From Paenibacillaceae bacterium (GTDB lineage: Bacteria; Bacillota; Bacilli; Paenibacillales; Paenibacillaceae): DNA of 64,000 bases. Positions 43,547 to 51,766 of the stretch are shown piece by piece. The translations under genes and the position numbers were made by a program. Position 1 is the stretch's first letter. The number at the start of each line of letters is the position of its first letter. The DNA is taken from the NCBI GenBank assembly GCA_900766135.1, contig CAAFUF010000002.1, forward strand, positions 1-64,000, written 5' to 3'. Below the pieces are notes generated by a model, which searched no databases, was not told where the DNA came from, and was given only the letters and a program-made list of their open reading frames with translations.

Positions 43547-43816
43547 ATGGTTAAACACCCGGTTACCGTTCGTTTGAAAACGGGGCTGCACGCCCGGCCG
43601 GCTGCGCTTTTCGTTCAGGAAGCGAATAAATATTCCTCAGAGATTTTCGTTGAAAAAGACGATAAAAAAGTCAATGCCAAGAGCATCATGGGGATCATGA
43701 GCCTCGCGATCAGTACCGGCACCGAGATTTACATCAGCGCGGAGGGTGCGGATGCTGAGCAGGCTGCAAACGCTTTAATCAATTTGGTTAGCAAAGAGGA
43801 GCTGGAGAACCAGTAA
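43547..43816 (+). CDS. HPr-family protein at the crh position (His15 and Ser46 both present)
   Basis: 89 residues. The overall sequence is closest to Crh of B. subtilis ('RLKTGL-ARPAALFVQEAN', 'KKVNAKSIMG', 'STGTEI') and the gene follows whiA exactly as crh does. Crh has Gln15 and cannot accept phosphate from enzyme I; here residue 15 is His (GLHARPA), as in HPr. Ser46 in 'AKSIMGIM' is the HprK target. So the protein may act both as PTS phosphocarrier and as CcpA coregulator. RBS GGGGGTAAG. Confidence 0.93.
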   Translation: MVKHPVTVRLKTGLHARPAALFVQEANKYSSEIFVEKDDKKVNAKSIMGIMSLAISTGTEIYISAEGADAEQAANALINLVSKEELENQ

Positions 43817-43843
43817 TCGCTGGTTGGGCCTTTCGGAACAAGG

Positions 43844-43884
43844 GGATGTTTCCGTGGATTTTTCTGCGGAATCATCCTTTTTTT
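43844..43884 (+). terminator. Terminator after HPr-family gene
   Basis: GGATGTTTCCG and CGGAATCATCC pair except for one T-T mismatch, followed by seven Ts. Confidence 0.85.
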
Positions 43885-43967
43885 GCGTGAGCTGCAACAT
43901 TTGTCCCCGGTTTGCGTTAGAAGAGTAAATTACCAATACCTATCAAAAAATAATGGAGGTCATGAAC

Positions 43968-44723
43968 ATGAAAACCTGGTTAAAGCCTGCGGCATCGCTG
44001 CTGGTAGCGGGGACATTGATTGCTGGAGGAACCTTTGTAAGCGGTGCCCTTAACGCACCGACGCCGGTCTATGCGGATGGCGAGATGCAGAAGAACGTGG
44101 TTACAGTGGTGGGCAACGGCGAGTTGTCCGTAAAGCCGGACGTGGCGTATCTGTCGATCGGCGTGGTGACGGAGGCCAAGACGGCGAAAGAAGCGCAAAG
44201 CGCCAATGCGACCAAAGTGGCCGCGCTGACCAAGTTGCTGAAGGAGACGTGGAAGATTGCCGATAAGGATATCCAAACCGGCCAATTCTACGTACAGCCG
44301 AACTACACGTATAGCGACAAGGAAGGCCAGCAGATCAAGGGGTATTCCGCCCAGCATTCGCTGGAGGTGACCTACCGCGACTTGGCGAAGGTCGGGCAGT
44401 TGCTCGACGCGGCATCCGCTGCGGGAGCCAACCGGATCGACAATATCCGCTTCAGCACGGAAAACCCGGATCAATACCAGGATCAAGTGATCCAAAAAGC
44501 GATGAATGACGCGAACAAGAAAGCGGCCTCGATCGCGAAAGCCGCGAACCGCCAAGTAGGCATCGTGCTGAGCATCAGCCAAGCCAGCGCCGGCACGCCG
44601 GTATTCTCGCAGAACTATAAGATGATGGAAATGGCGGCGGCCGATTCCGGAGCGAGCACGCCGGTGGAACCGGGCGAAATCGACTTGCAAACGACGTTAA
44701 CCGTGATGTATGAGCTGAAATAA
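43968..44723 (+). CDS. Secreted SIMPL-domain (DUF541) protein
   Basis: 251 residues. Sec signal peptide ending around APTPVYA|DGE, with two lysines-containing n-region. The mature part is a SIMPL domain: 'VVTVVGNGELSVKPDVAYLS' and 'AMNDANKKAASIAKAANRQV'. Family members are linked to oxidative stress or surface functions but the biochemical role is not settled. ATG at 43968 is seven bases after TGGAGGT. Confidence 0.88.
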   Translation: MKTWLKPAASLLVAGTLIAGGTFVSGALNAPTPVYADGEMQKNVVTVVGNGELSVKPDVAYLSIGVVTEAKTAKEAQSANATKVAALTKLLKETWKIADKDIQTGQFYVQPNYTYSDKEGQQIKGYSAQHSLEVTYRDLAKVGQLLDAASAAGANRIDNIRFSTENPDQYQDQVIQKAMNDANKKAASIAKAANRQVGIVLSISQASAGTPVFSQNYKMMEMAAADSGASTPVEPGEIDLQTTLTVMYELK

Positions 44724-44737
44724 CCTATATGCAAAGG

Positions 44738-44775
44738 AAGCTGCCTCCGGGTGTTTGTCGGAGGCAGCTTTTTTT
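44738..44775 (+). terminator. Terminator after SIMPL gene
   Basis: AAGCTGCCTCCG and CGGAGGCAGCTT form a perfect 12-bp stem followed by Ts. Confidence 0.93.
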
Positions 44776-44837
44776 GTAAAAATCGGCGTTGACGAGCGAG
44801 GTGGAACCAAAGGGTTCGCTTGTCCCGTGTGTTTTTG

Positions 44838-45024
44838 TCTAACGCTTGCCAGGAAGCTTATTTGGGCGAAAAGAGGGGAGTTTCATTTCTAACGCGGATC
44901 AGCGAGCTTATTGGTACGAAACCGCCCCTTTTCTGCAGGAAGATCGGGAAATAAGCGCTCCTGTAAGCGTTACATCTCGCACATCCCCGTTTCGGACCTA
45001 ATAGCGACGCTCACAAGCGTTAGA
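44838..45024. repeat. Four-copy inverted repeat array, CTAACGC family (locus 2)
   Basis: Forward copies begin CTAACGC at 44839 and 44889 and end GCTTATTTG/GCTTATTGG. Reversed copies end GCGTTA at ~44972 and 45022. Spacing 50/59/50, the same as locus 1 and locus 3. It lies between the SIMPL terminator and the pot promoter. Confidence 0.85.
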
Positions 45025-45130
45025 TTTTCGTATTATTCCTGTTAGCGCATAAATGCTTGGACAAATCGTCCATCGAGTTTCGCCTCGTTCATCCAACGCC
45101 GGTCTCGATCCCGAGATCCCAGAAAAACTA

Positions 45131-45159
45131 TTGTAACCCGCGCCAAAACAAGGTATAGT
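45131..45159 (+). promoter_or_regulatory. Probable sigma-A promoter of pot operon
   Basis: TTGTAA, 17-base spacer, TATAGT. Predicted start near 45166, only ~25 bases before a terminator hairpin. Confidence 0.6.
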
Positions 45160-45190
45160 GAATATGCGAAAAAATGAGCTAGGACCCGTT

Positions 45191-45221
45191 AAAGCCATAC
45201 CAATGGATATGGCTTTTTTTT
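45191..45221 (+). terminator. Leader terminator ahead of potA
   Basis: AAAGCCATA and TATGGCTTT form a 9-bp stem, followed by eight Ts. It lies between the candidate promoter and potA, ending 40 bases before the ATG, so potA transcripts must read through it or start in the short gap after it. Confidence 0.75.
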
Positions 45222-45261
45222 CTTAGGAAGACAAGCCTACATTGAAGGAGTTGATGCAAAG

Positions 45262-46236
45262 ATGATAGAACTGGCCGCGGTGGAGAAGCACTTTGCGGGA
45301 CAGGTCGCCTTGCATCCGCTATCGCTCACGATTAAGGAAGGGGAATTCCTCACCTTGCTGGGCCCAAGCGGCTGCGGCAAGACGACGATTTTGCGCATGA
45401 TCGCCGGGTTCGAGCAGCCGACGGCAGGAAAAATCCTGCTCGATGGACAGGACCTGACGAATTTGCCGCCGAATCGCCGGGATTTGAACCTTGTTTTTCA
45501 ACATTACGCCTTGTTTCCTCATATGACGGTGGAAGAGAATGTCGCCTTCGGGCTCAAGATGAAGAAGATGCCTGCGAAGCAGCAGCAGGAACGGGTGCGG
45601 GAAGCGGTCGAGATGACGCAGCTGACCTCGCTCACCAAGCGTTATCCGCACCAGCTGTCCGGCGGGCAGCAGCAACGGGTGGCTATCGCGCGGGCCATCG
45701 CCAACAAGCCGCGGGTGCTGCTGTTGGATGAGCCGCTGGGGGCGCTGGACCTGCAGCTGCGCAAAAGCCTGCAGGCCGAGCTCAAGCAACTGCAGCGCAG
45801 CCTGGGCATCACGTTCGTCTACGTGACGCATGACCAGGAAGAAGCGATGATGATGTCCGACCGCATCGTCGTCATGAACAGCGGCCAGGTGGAACAGATC
45901 GGCACGCCGCGAGAAATTTACGCACAGCCGGCCACGTTGTTTTCGGCCACCTTCGTTGGCGAGAACAACATCTTCTCCCGGGACGGGCGGCTGTTTGCCG
46001 TGCGGCCGGAGAAGCTCAAGGCCTTGCGGGGCGGCGAAGGCGCCGAGCCCAAGCGAAGCGGCGAGCTGTTGGACGTGTTGTACCTCGGCGGCGTTCACAA
46101 GCTGATCGTTCAGCTCGACAACGAACCGATGACCGTATCGGTCGTGCTGGACGTCAACGATGACCGTACGTGGCAAGTCGGGGAGACGGTTGGGGTGGAT
46201 TGGAAGCCGGAGGACGAGGTGGTCATCGGATCATGA
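45262..46236 (+). CDS. potA: Spermidine/putrescine ABC transporter ATP-binding protein
   Basis: 324 residues. Walker A GPSGCGKTT, signature 'QLSGGQQQRVAIARAIANKP', Walker B 'VLLLDEPLGALDLQ', switch His 'THDQEEAM', and a short TOBE domain after ~235. PotA type by operon: followed at once by two permeases and a PotD-like protein. RBS AAGGAG. Stop overlaps potB (ATGA). Confidence 0.93.
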   Translation: MIELAAVEKHFAGQVALHPLSLTIKEGEFLTLLGPSGCGKTTILRMIAGFEQPTAGKILLDGQDLTNLPPNRRDLNLVFQHYALFPHMTVEENVAFGLKMKKMPAKQQQERVREAVEMTQLTSLTKRYPHQLSGGQQQRVAIARAIANKPRVLLLDEPLGALDLQLRKSLQAELKQLQRSLGITFVYVTHDQEEAMMMSDRIVVMNSGQVEQIGTPREIYAQPATLFSATFVGENNIFSRDGRLFAVRPEKLKALRGGEGAEPKRSGELLDVLYLGGVHKLIVQLDNEPMTVSVVLDVNDDRTWQVGETVGVDWKPEDEVVIGS

Positions 46237-47084
46237 AGAAATCTGGCTTGAGCATGCTGCCGGTGCTCCTGTGGTTATGCCTGTTCCTGGTCGTGCCGAT
46301 GCTGATCGTCGTGGGCATCTCTTTTATGGGGCGCGACGACCTCGGCAATGTGGTGCTGGATTTTAATCTGGATGCCTACGCGCTATTTTTCGATCCGCTA
46401 TATTTGGGGATTTATTGGGATACGATTCTGCTCTCGGTGCTGACGACCGCGTTGTGCCTGCTGCTCAGTTACCCGTTGGCTTACTGTATTGCAAATGCCG
46501 GCCCGAGAATGCAAACCTGGGGCCTGGTGCTCATTACGGTGCCGTTCTGGATCAACTTCCTGATCCGCACTTATGCCTGGGTGCTGCTGCTGCGCACGCA
46601 AGGGATCGTGAACGAGCTCCTGCTGGGCATGGGGCTGGTCTCCGAACCGCTGCAGATGCTATACACCAAAGGCGCCGTGCTGCTCGGCATGGTTTATACG
46701 TTTATTCCGTTTATGGTGCTGCCGATATATGTGGCGCTGGAGCAAATGGACAAGAAGCTGCTGGAAGCGGCCAGCGATCTTGGAGCATCGCGCTGGAGGG
46801 CGTTCTGGCACATTACGCTGCCGCAAACCAAGTCCGGGATCATGACCGGCTCGGTACTGGTGTACGTTTCGACGACCGGCATGTTTGTCGTGACCGACAT
46901 CCTCGGCGGAGCGAAGTCGGCCATGATCAGCAACATCATCCAGAGCCAGTTCCTGGGGGCCCGCAACTGGCCGTTCGGCTCGGCGCTGTCCGTGATCTTC
47001 GTGATCACTTCGCTGATTCTGATCGCGTTGTTTAATCGGGCGATGACATCCCGGTATCAAAAGGTGCGGGAGGTGCGTTCATGA
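46233..47084 (+). CDS. potB: Spermidine/putrescine ABC transporter permease PotB
   Basis: 283 residues with six membrane spans; EAA loop 'EAASDLGASRWRAFWHITLP'. Start fixed at 46233 by the four-base overlap with potA. Confidence 0.93.
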   Translation: MKKSGLSMLPVLLWLCLFLVVPMLIVVGISFMGRDDLGNVVLDFNLDAYALFFDPLYLGIYWDTILLSVLTTALCLLLSYPLAYCIANAGPRMQTWGLVLITVPFWINFLIRTYAWVLLLRTQGIVNELLLGMGLVSEPLQMLYTKGAVLLGMVYTFIPFMVLPIYVALEQMDKKLLEAASDLGASRWRAFWHITLPQTKSGIMTGSVLVYVSTTGMFVVTDILGGAKSAMISNIIQSQFLGARNWPFGSALSVIFVITSLILIALFNRAMTSRYQKVREVRS

Positions 47085-47887
47085 AAACCAAAAGCCATCC
47101 GCTGCTCGGCGTTCATTCGCTGGTGATGATGATTTTTATCTATGTGCCGATTTTGTTTATCGTTGCTTATTCGTTTAACAGCTCCAGGCTGGCGGCCGAT
47201 TGGAGCGGCTTTACGTTCGACTGGTACGTCTCGCTGTTCGAAAACCGCCATGTGATGGAGGCGCTGGCCAACAGCTTGACGGTGGCGATCGTCTCGACGG
47301 TGACCTCGACGGTGCTCGGCACGCTGGCCGCGCTGGCGATGCGGAAGCTGGGCCGCCGCTATAAGGCGGGCATGGGCGGACTGCTGTACTTGCCGATCAT
47401 TATCCCGGATATTATCATGGGCTTGTCCTTGCTGGTGCTGTTTAATCAACTGCATATGCCGCTTGGTAAAATGACGATTATCATCGCTCATATTACCTTC
47501 AGCTTGTCCTACGTCTACGTTGTGGTCACCACCCGCCTTTCCGGCATGGGGGGACAACTGGAGGAGGCGGCGCAGGATTTGGGGGCGAGCTCATGGCAAA
47601 CGTTCCGTCACGTGACGTTGCCGCAAATCGCTCCGGGCATCATCTCCGGAGCTTTGATCGCGTTTACGCTGTCGCTCGACGACTTCATGGTCAGCTTTTT
47701 TGTCAGCGGGCCGAATTCGACCACGCTGCCGATTTATATCTATGGTCAGGTCAAAAGGGGTATTTCCCCGGAAATTAACGCGCTTTGCACGATTTTGATC
47801 CTGGTGACGGTGACTTTGATCTTCCTGGCGCAATTTATGCTGAATCGCGGCAAAGGCCAGAAGAAACAATCCGTGCTGCCGTTCTAG
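47081..47887 (+). CDS. potC: Spermidine/putrescine ABC transporter permease PotC
   Basis: 268 residues, six membrane spans, EAA loop 'EAAQDLGASSWQTFRHVTLP'. The ATG overlaps the potB stop by four bases. The characteristic 'LSLDDFMVSFFVSGPNSTTL' of PotC proteins is present. Confidence 0.93.
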   Translation: MKTKSHPLLGVHSLVMMIFIYVPILFIVAYSFNSSRLAADWSGFTFDWYVSLFENRHVMEALANSLTVAIVSTVTSTVLGTLAALAMRKLGRRYKAGMGGLLYLPIIIPDIIMGLSLLVLFNQLHMPLGKMTIIIAHITFSLSYVYVVVTTRLSGMGGQLEEAAQDLGASSWQTFRHVTLPQIAPGIISGALIAFTLSLDDFMVSFFVSGPNSTTLPIYIYGQVKRGISPEINALCTILILVTVTLIFLAQFMLNRGKGQKKQSVLPF

Positions 47888-47934
47888 AAGGATCCTGATA
47901 TTCGGAAATAACGAAACGGAAGGGAGATTGGGAA

Positions 47935-48978
47935 TTGAACAAAAAGAAATGGGCCGGCCTCGTGCTGGCGGGGTTGATGGTTACCGGGCTGCTGTCCGGC
48001 TGCGGATCGTCCAAAGAGACGCTGAACATTTACAGCTGGGCCGACAATTTTGACGAGGAAGTGCTGGAGCAGTTCGAGAAGGAATTTGACGTGAAGATCA
48101 ATTATGACGTGTTTGCGAACAACGAAGACCTGCTGGCCAAAATCAAGGCGGGCGGCGGCGGTTACGACCTCATTCAACCGTCCGATTACATGGTGGCCAC
48201 GATGATCAAGCAGGATCTGCTGGCGCCGCTGGACATGAACAACATCCCGAACTTCGCCAATGTGTCCGATGCGTACAAGAACCCGGCCTATGACCCGGGG
48301 AACAAATACTCGATCGTATATACGTCCGGGGTGACGGGGATCGCCTACAACAAGAAATACGTCAAGGACGAGATCGACAGCTGGGAGGACCTGTGGAATC
48401 CCGAGTACAAGGGCAAGGTTATTTTGCTGGACGATAACCGCGAAGTGATCGGCATGGCCTTGAAAAAAGCCGGTCATTCGAACAGTTCCACCGACGAAGG
48501 CGAGATCACGGCCGCCGTGGAGGATCTGAAGAATTTGCTGCCAAGCGTGCTGGCTTTTGATACCGACAACATCAAGCAAAAAATGATTCAAGAGGAAGGC
48601 TGGATCGCCACCGTATGGTCGGGCGACGCTTCCTACATCGCGCAGGACAACCCGGACGTGGCTTACGTCGTTCCGAAGGAAGGCGGCACCATCTGGTCAG
48701 ACAACTATGCGATTCCGAAGGACTCGAAGCATAAAGAGCTGGCCGAGAAATTCATCAACTTCATGCTCGATCCGGAAGTGAGCGCGAAGAACTATGAATC
48801 CATCGGCTACAGCGATCCGAATACGAAAGCGGCGGAGTTCCACAGCGAAGAGTATCGGAACGACAAGATGATCAATCTGTCGGAGGATGAGTTGTCCCGT
48901 ACCGAATGGCTTGGCGACGTGGGCGACAAGCTGCAGCTGTACGACCGCTTCTGGACCGAATTGAAGAGCGGACGGTAG
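47935..48978 (+). CDS. potD: Spermidine/putrescine-binding lipoprotein PotD
   Basis: 347 residues. Lipoprotein signal with lipobox LSGC ('LAGLMVTGLLSGCGSS'). The mature part starts 'TLNIYSWADNFDEEVLEQFE', as in PotD/PotF, and has 'AGGGGYDLIQPSDYMV' and 'WSDNYAIPKDSKHKELAEKF'. TTG start after GAAGGGAGATTGGG. Whether spermidine or putrescine is preferred cannot be judged. Confidence 0.93.
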   Translation: MNKKKWAGLVLAGLMVTGLLSGCGSSKETLNIYSWADNFDEEVLEQFEKEFDVKINYDVFANNEDLLAKIKAGGGGYDLIQPSDYMVATMIKQDLLAPLDMNNIPNFANVSDAYKNPAYDPGNKYSIVYTSGVTGIAYNKKYVKDEIDSWEDLWNPEYKGKVILLDDNREVIGMALKKAGHSNSSTDEGEITAAVEDLKNLLPSVLAFDTDNIKQKMIQEEGWIATVWSGDASYIAQDNPDVAYVVPKEGGTIWSDNYAIPKDSKHKELAEKFINFMLDPEVSAKNYESIGYSDPNTKAAEFHSEEYRNDKMINLSEDELSRTEWLGDVGDKLQLYDRFWTELKSGR

Positions 48979-49002
48979 GATTTTCGATTGTTTCTGCGAG
49001 AG

Positions 49003-49044
49003 CGCCAGGCGCTTCCCGTCCGGGAAGGCGTACTGGCGTTTTTG
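49003..49044 (+). terminator. Terminator of pot operon
   Basis: CGCCAG/CTGGCG outer stem and CTTCCCG/CGGGAAG inner stem, followed by TTTTT. Confidence 0.85.
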
Positions 49045-49109
49045 CGTACATGAATTTTTGCCACCAGGGTCATAATTTAGGTATTAACTTAAGAGGGTGG
49101 CGATATCCA

Positions 49110-49889
49110 ATGAAGCGTAACGCGGTAAAAATGATGACTTCGCTGATGACCGCAGGCCTGATGGTTTCCGGCGTGGCCGTGGTTCCGGCCGAAGCCGCGC
49201 CTAAGTCGCCGGTGGAGATCAGCGGTGGCGTGAACGCGGCAAGGCCGGCACTTCAGCAGGAACAGCAGGGCGTCAAGATCACGAACCATACGATCGAGAA
49301 GAAAATTCCCGAGGCGTCGATTAAGGTCGACTATCCGCAAATCAGCGGGTTGAAGCATAAATCGGTCCAGAAGAAGATCAATAAGCTGTTCAAGGAGAAG
49401 GCGGAAACGTTCGTGGCGAATGCGCTGAAGGAAGCGAAAGCGGGGCAGCCGACGACGCCCAGCGGGAATCCTTACGAATATGTGGGCACCTATAAGGTGA
49501 CGTACAACCGCGACGGGGTGCTGAGCCTGTATCAGGATCTGTATTTCTACACCGGCGGGGCGCATGGGATCACCGTACGTGAGGGTCTGACGTTCCGGCT
49601 GGATAACGGAAAGCTGCTGACATTGGACGAGTTGCTCCGGGCCAACCCGAATTACCGCAGCATCGTCGATCCGGCAATTGCCAAGAAGCTGCAGGAAACC
49701 GACGGGTATTTCGGCAACTTCAAGACGATCGGCCCGAATCCGTCCTATTATGTGCAGGACGACGGCGTTACGATCTTTTTCCAGCTGTACGATTATGTGC
49801 CTTACGCGTTTGGTTTTCCGGAATTTCATTTTCCGTTCGCCCAACTGCTGCCGCCGGGGACGAATCCGTTTGATTTCAAAACGCGTTAA
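49110..49889 (+). CDS. Secreted DUF4163/DUF3298 protein
   Basis: 259 residues. Signal peptide 'MKRNAVKMMTSLMTAGLMVS' continuing to a VPAEA|AP cleavage site. Mature part has a DUF4163-like segment (~55-140) and a DUF3298 segment with 'LYFYTGGAHGITVREGLTFR' and 'YYVQDDGVTIFFQLYDYVPY'. This is the fold of the outer domain of the anti-sigma factor RsiV, but no membrane span or cytoplasmic part remains, so it is not itself an anti-sigma factor. Lysozyme or peptidoglycan binding is possible by analogy. Single gene. Confidence 0.85.
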   Translation: MKRNAVKMMTSLMTAGLMVSGVAVVPAEAAPKSPVEISGGVNAARPALQQEQQGVKITNHTIEKKIPEASIKVDYPQISGLKHKSVQKKINKLFKEKAETFVANALKEAKAGQPTTPSGNPYEYVGTYKVTYNRDGVLSLYQDLYFYTGGAHGITVREGLTFRLDNGKLLTLDELLRANPNYRSIVDPAIAKKLQETDGYFGNFKTIGPNPSYYVQDDGVTIFFQLYDYVPYAFGFPEFHFPFAQLLPPGTNPFDFKTR

Positions 49890-49904
49890 ACGTTTGATTC
49901 CTTT

Positions 49905-49945
49905 ACCGTTCTCTTGGGCAGGTTGCTGCCGGGAGGGCGGTTTTT
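49905..49945 (+). terminator. Terminator after DUF3298 gene
   Basis: ACCGTTCTC pairs with GAGGGCGGT (two G-U), with inner GGCAG/CTGCC, followed by TTTTT. Confidence 0.65.
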
Positions 49946-49966
49946 GAATGGGGCGAGGGGAAAATA

Positions 49967-50140
49967 TTGCATTTTGTACAACAATTTGGCCGGGTTCAGC
50001 GTGTTCGAGGGCGAATTGTTGTATAAAGTGCAACAATATTGCTGGAGCAGGTCGGATGAGCCCGAAAATGTTGTAGGGAATACAACAATCTTCGCGAAAT
50101 AAACGATTTCGGGGCAAAAGTGTTGCAGGGAATACAACAA
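49967..50140. repeat. Four-copy palindromic repeat array, TTGT(T)G...CAACAA family
   Basis: Copies at 49967-49984, 50016-50036, 50079-50098 and 50121-50140 all have TTGTTG/CAACAA-type arms around a 6-9 base centre; the last two share GGGAATACAACAA. Centres are ~50, 62 and 42 bases apart. Orientation of the copies is +,-,+,+ rather than the usual ++--. Apart from this array and the terminator, no gene is seen in 49890-50334. Confidence 0.7.
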
Positions 50141-50334
50141 TTTGTCTCCAGTCTTCAACCCAAATGAAGACAGAATCTGCATAGCCCCCATGCACGCACG
50201 GAGCTTGGTAACGTCCCGCGTCCATAAAACTCCTTGCGTTTTGCCGGGAAACCTTTACAATAGGAATCAGCAGAATAATGTTAACGTGAACAATGGGATG
50301 GTCCTAAGGATCTAAACGAAGGGAGAACGGGAAC

Positions 50335-51747
50335 ATGGCGAAGAAGTTTTTGGGGAAAAATTTTCTGCTGAACAGTGACACGGCGGAGGTGTTGTATCAT
50401 CAATACGCAAAGGATCTGCCGATCATCGATTACCACTGCCACTTGAGTCCGCAGGAAATCTACGAGAACAAGACGTTCCGCAACCTGACCGAGGCCTGGC
50501 TGGGCGGCGACCACTACAAATGGCGGGTAATGCGGGCTTGCGGCGTAGACGAGGAGCTCATCACCGGAGGGGCGGACGATTACGACAAGTTCCTGGCTTG
50601 GGCCAAGGTCGTGCCGCAGCTGCTCGGCAATCCGCTCTACCATTGGACGCATCTGGAGCTGCAACGGTTCTTCGGCATCCATGAGCTGTTGAACGAGAAG
50701 AACGCCCCGGCCATTTGGGATAAAGCCAACGCCAAGCTGCAAAGCGAAGGGTTCGGCGCACGAGACCTGATTACGAAGTCGAAGGTGACGGTGGTGTGCA
50801 CAACCGATGATCCGGCGGATTCGCTCGAATACCATTTGAAGATCAAGGAGCTGGAGGGCTTCGACACGGCCGTGCTGCCGAGCTTCCGCCCCGACAAGTT
50901 CCTGGAGATCAACCGCGATACGTTTAAGCCTTGGCTGACGAAGCTGGAGGCGGCTACGGGCAAGCCGATCCCGAACTACGGGGCGCTATTGGACGCGTTG
51001 CGCGAACGGATCGACTTCTTCCATGAGATCGGCGGCCGCGTGTCCGACCATGCGCTGGATACGCTCGAGTACCGTGAGACGACGCTGAAAGAGGTGGAGG
51101 CGATCTTCGCCAAAGCGCTGAGCAAGGGCTCCGTAACGCCGGTGGAAGAACGGAAATACAAATCGTATACGATGCGGTTCCTCGGCAAGGAATATGCCGC
51201 TCGCGGGTGGGCGATGCAGTTGCATATCCATGCGCTGCGGAACACGAACACGGCGATGTTCAAGCGGCTTGGCCCGGATACCGGCTACGACGCGATCAAC
51301 GACGGGCCGCTGGCCGAAGCGCTGGCGGGGCTGCTCGATGCCTTGGAGCAGGATGGCGGGCTGCCGAAGACGATCCTGTATTCGCTGAACCCGAACGATT
51401 ACTGGGCGCTCGCCAGCATCATGGGCAGCTTTCAGGGCGGCGGCGTGCCGGGCAAGATTCAATTCGGCACCGCCTGGTGGTTTAACGACAACAAGGATGG
51501 GATGATCCAGCAAATGCGTACGCTGGCCAATTTCGGCGTGTTGTCGCAGTTCCTCGGGATGCTGACGGACTCCCGCAGCTTCCTGTCGTATACGCGGCAT
51601 GAGTATTTCCGCCGCCTGCTGTGCGACGTGCTCGGCGATTGGGTTGACCGCGGCGAGGCGCCGGAGGACTTTGAATTGCTGGGACGTATCGTTACCGACA
51701 TTTGCTACGGCAATTCGAAGCGGTATTTTGCTTTTCCGGAACAATAG
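50335..51747 (+). CDS. uxaC: Glucuronate isomerase
   Basis: 470 residues. Interconverts glucuronate/fructuronate and galacturonate/tagaturonate. Visible are 'LPIIDYHCHLSPQEIYENKT' (metal-binding His pair), 'CTTDDPADSLEYH', 'LHIHALRNTNTAMF' and 'DSRSFLSYTRHEYFRRLLCD'. RBS GAAGGGAG. Other hexuronate genes (uxaA/B, uxuA/B, kdgK/A) are not in the window; only a LacI-type regulator follows. Confidence 0.96.
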   Translation: MAKKFLGKNFLLNSDTAEVLYHQYAKDLPIIDYHCHLSPQEIYENKTFRNLTEAWLGGDHYKWRVMRACGVDEELITGGADDYDKFLAWAKVVPQLLGNPLYHWTHLELQRFFGIHELLNEKNAPAIWDKANAKLQSEGFGARDLITKSKVTVVCTTDDPADSLEYHLKIKELEGFDTAVLPSFRPDKFLEINRDTFKPWLTKLEAATGKPIPNYGALLDALRERIDFFHEIGGRVSDHALDTLEYRETTLKEVEAIFAKALSKGSVTPVEERKYKSYTMRFLGKEYAARGWAMQLHIHALRNTNTAMFKRLGPDTGYDAINDGPLAEALAGLLDALEQDGGLPKTILYSLNPNDYWALASIMGSFQGGGVPGKIQFGTAWWFNDNKDGMIQQMRTLANFGVLSQFLGMLTDSRSFLSYTRHEYFRRLLCDVLGDWVDRGEAPEDFELLGRIVTDICYGNSKRYFAFPEQ

Positions 51748-51766
51748 AAAGGATTGACGCTGCTTC

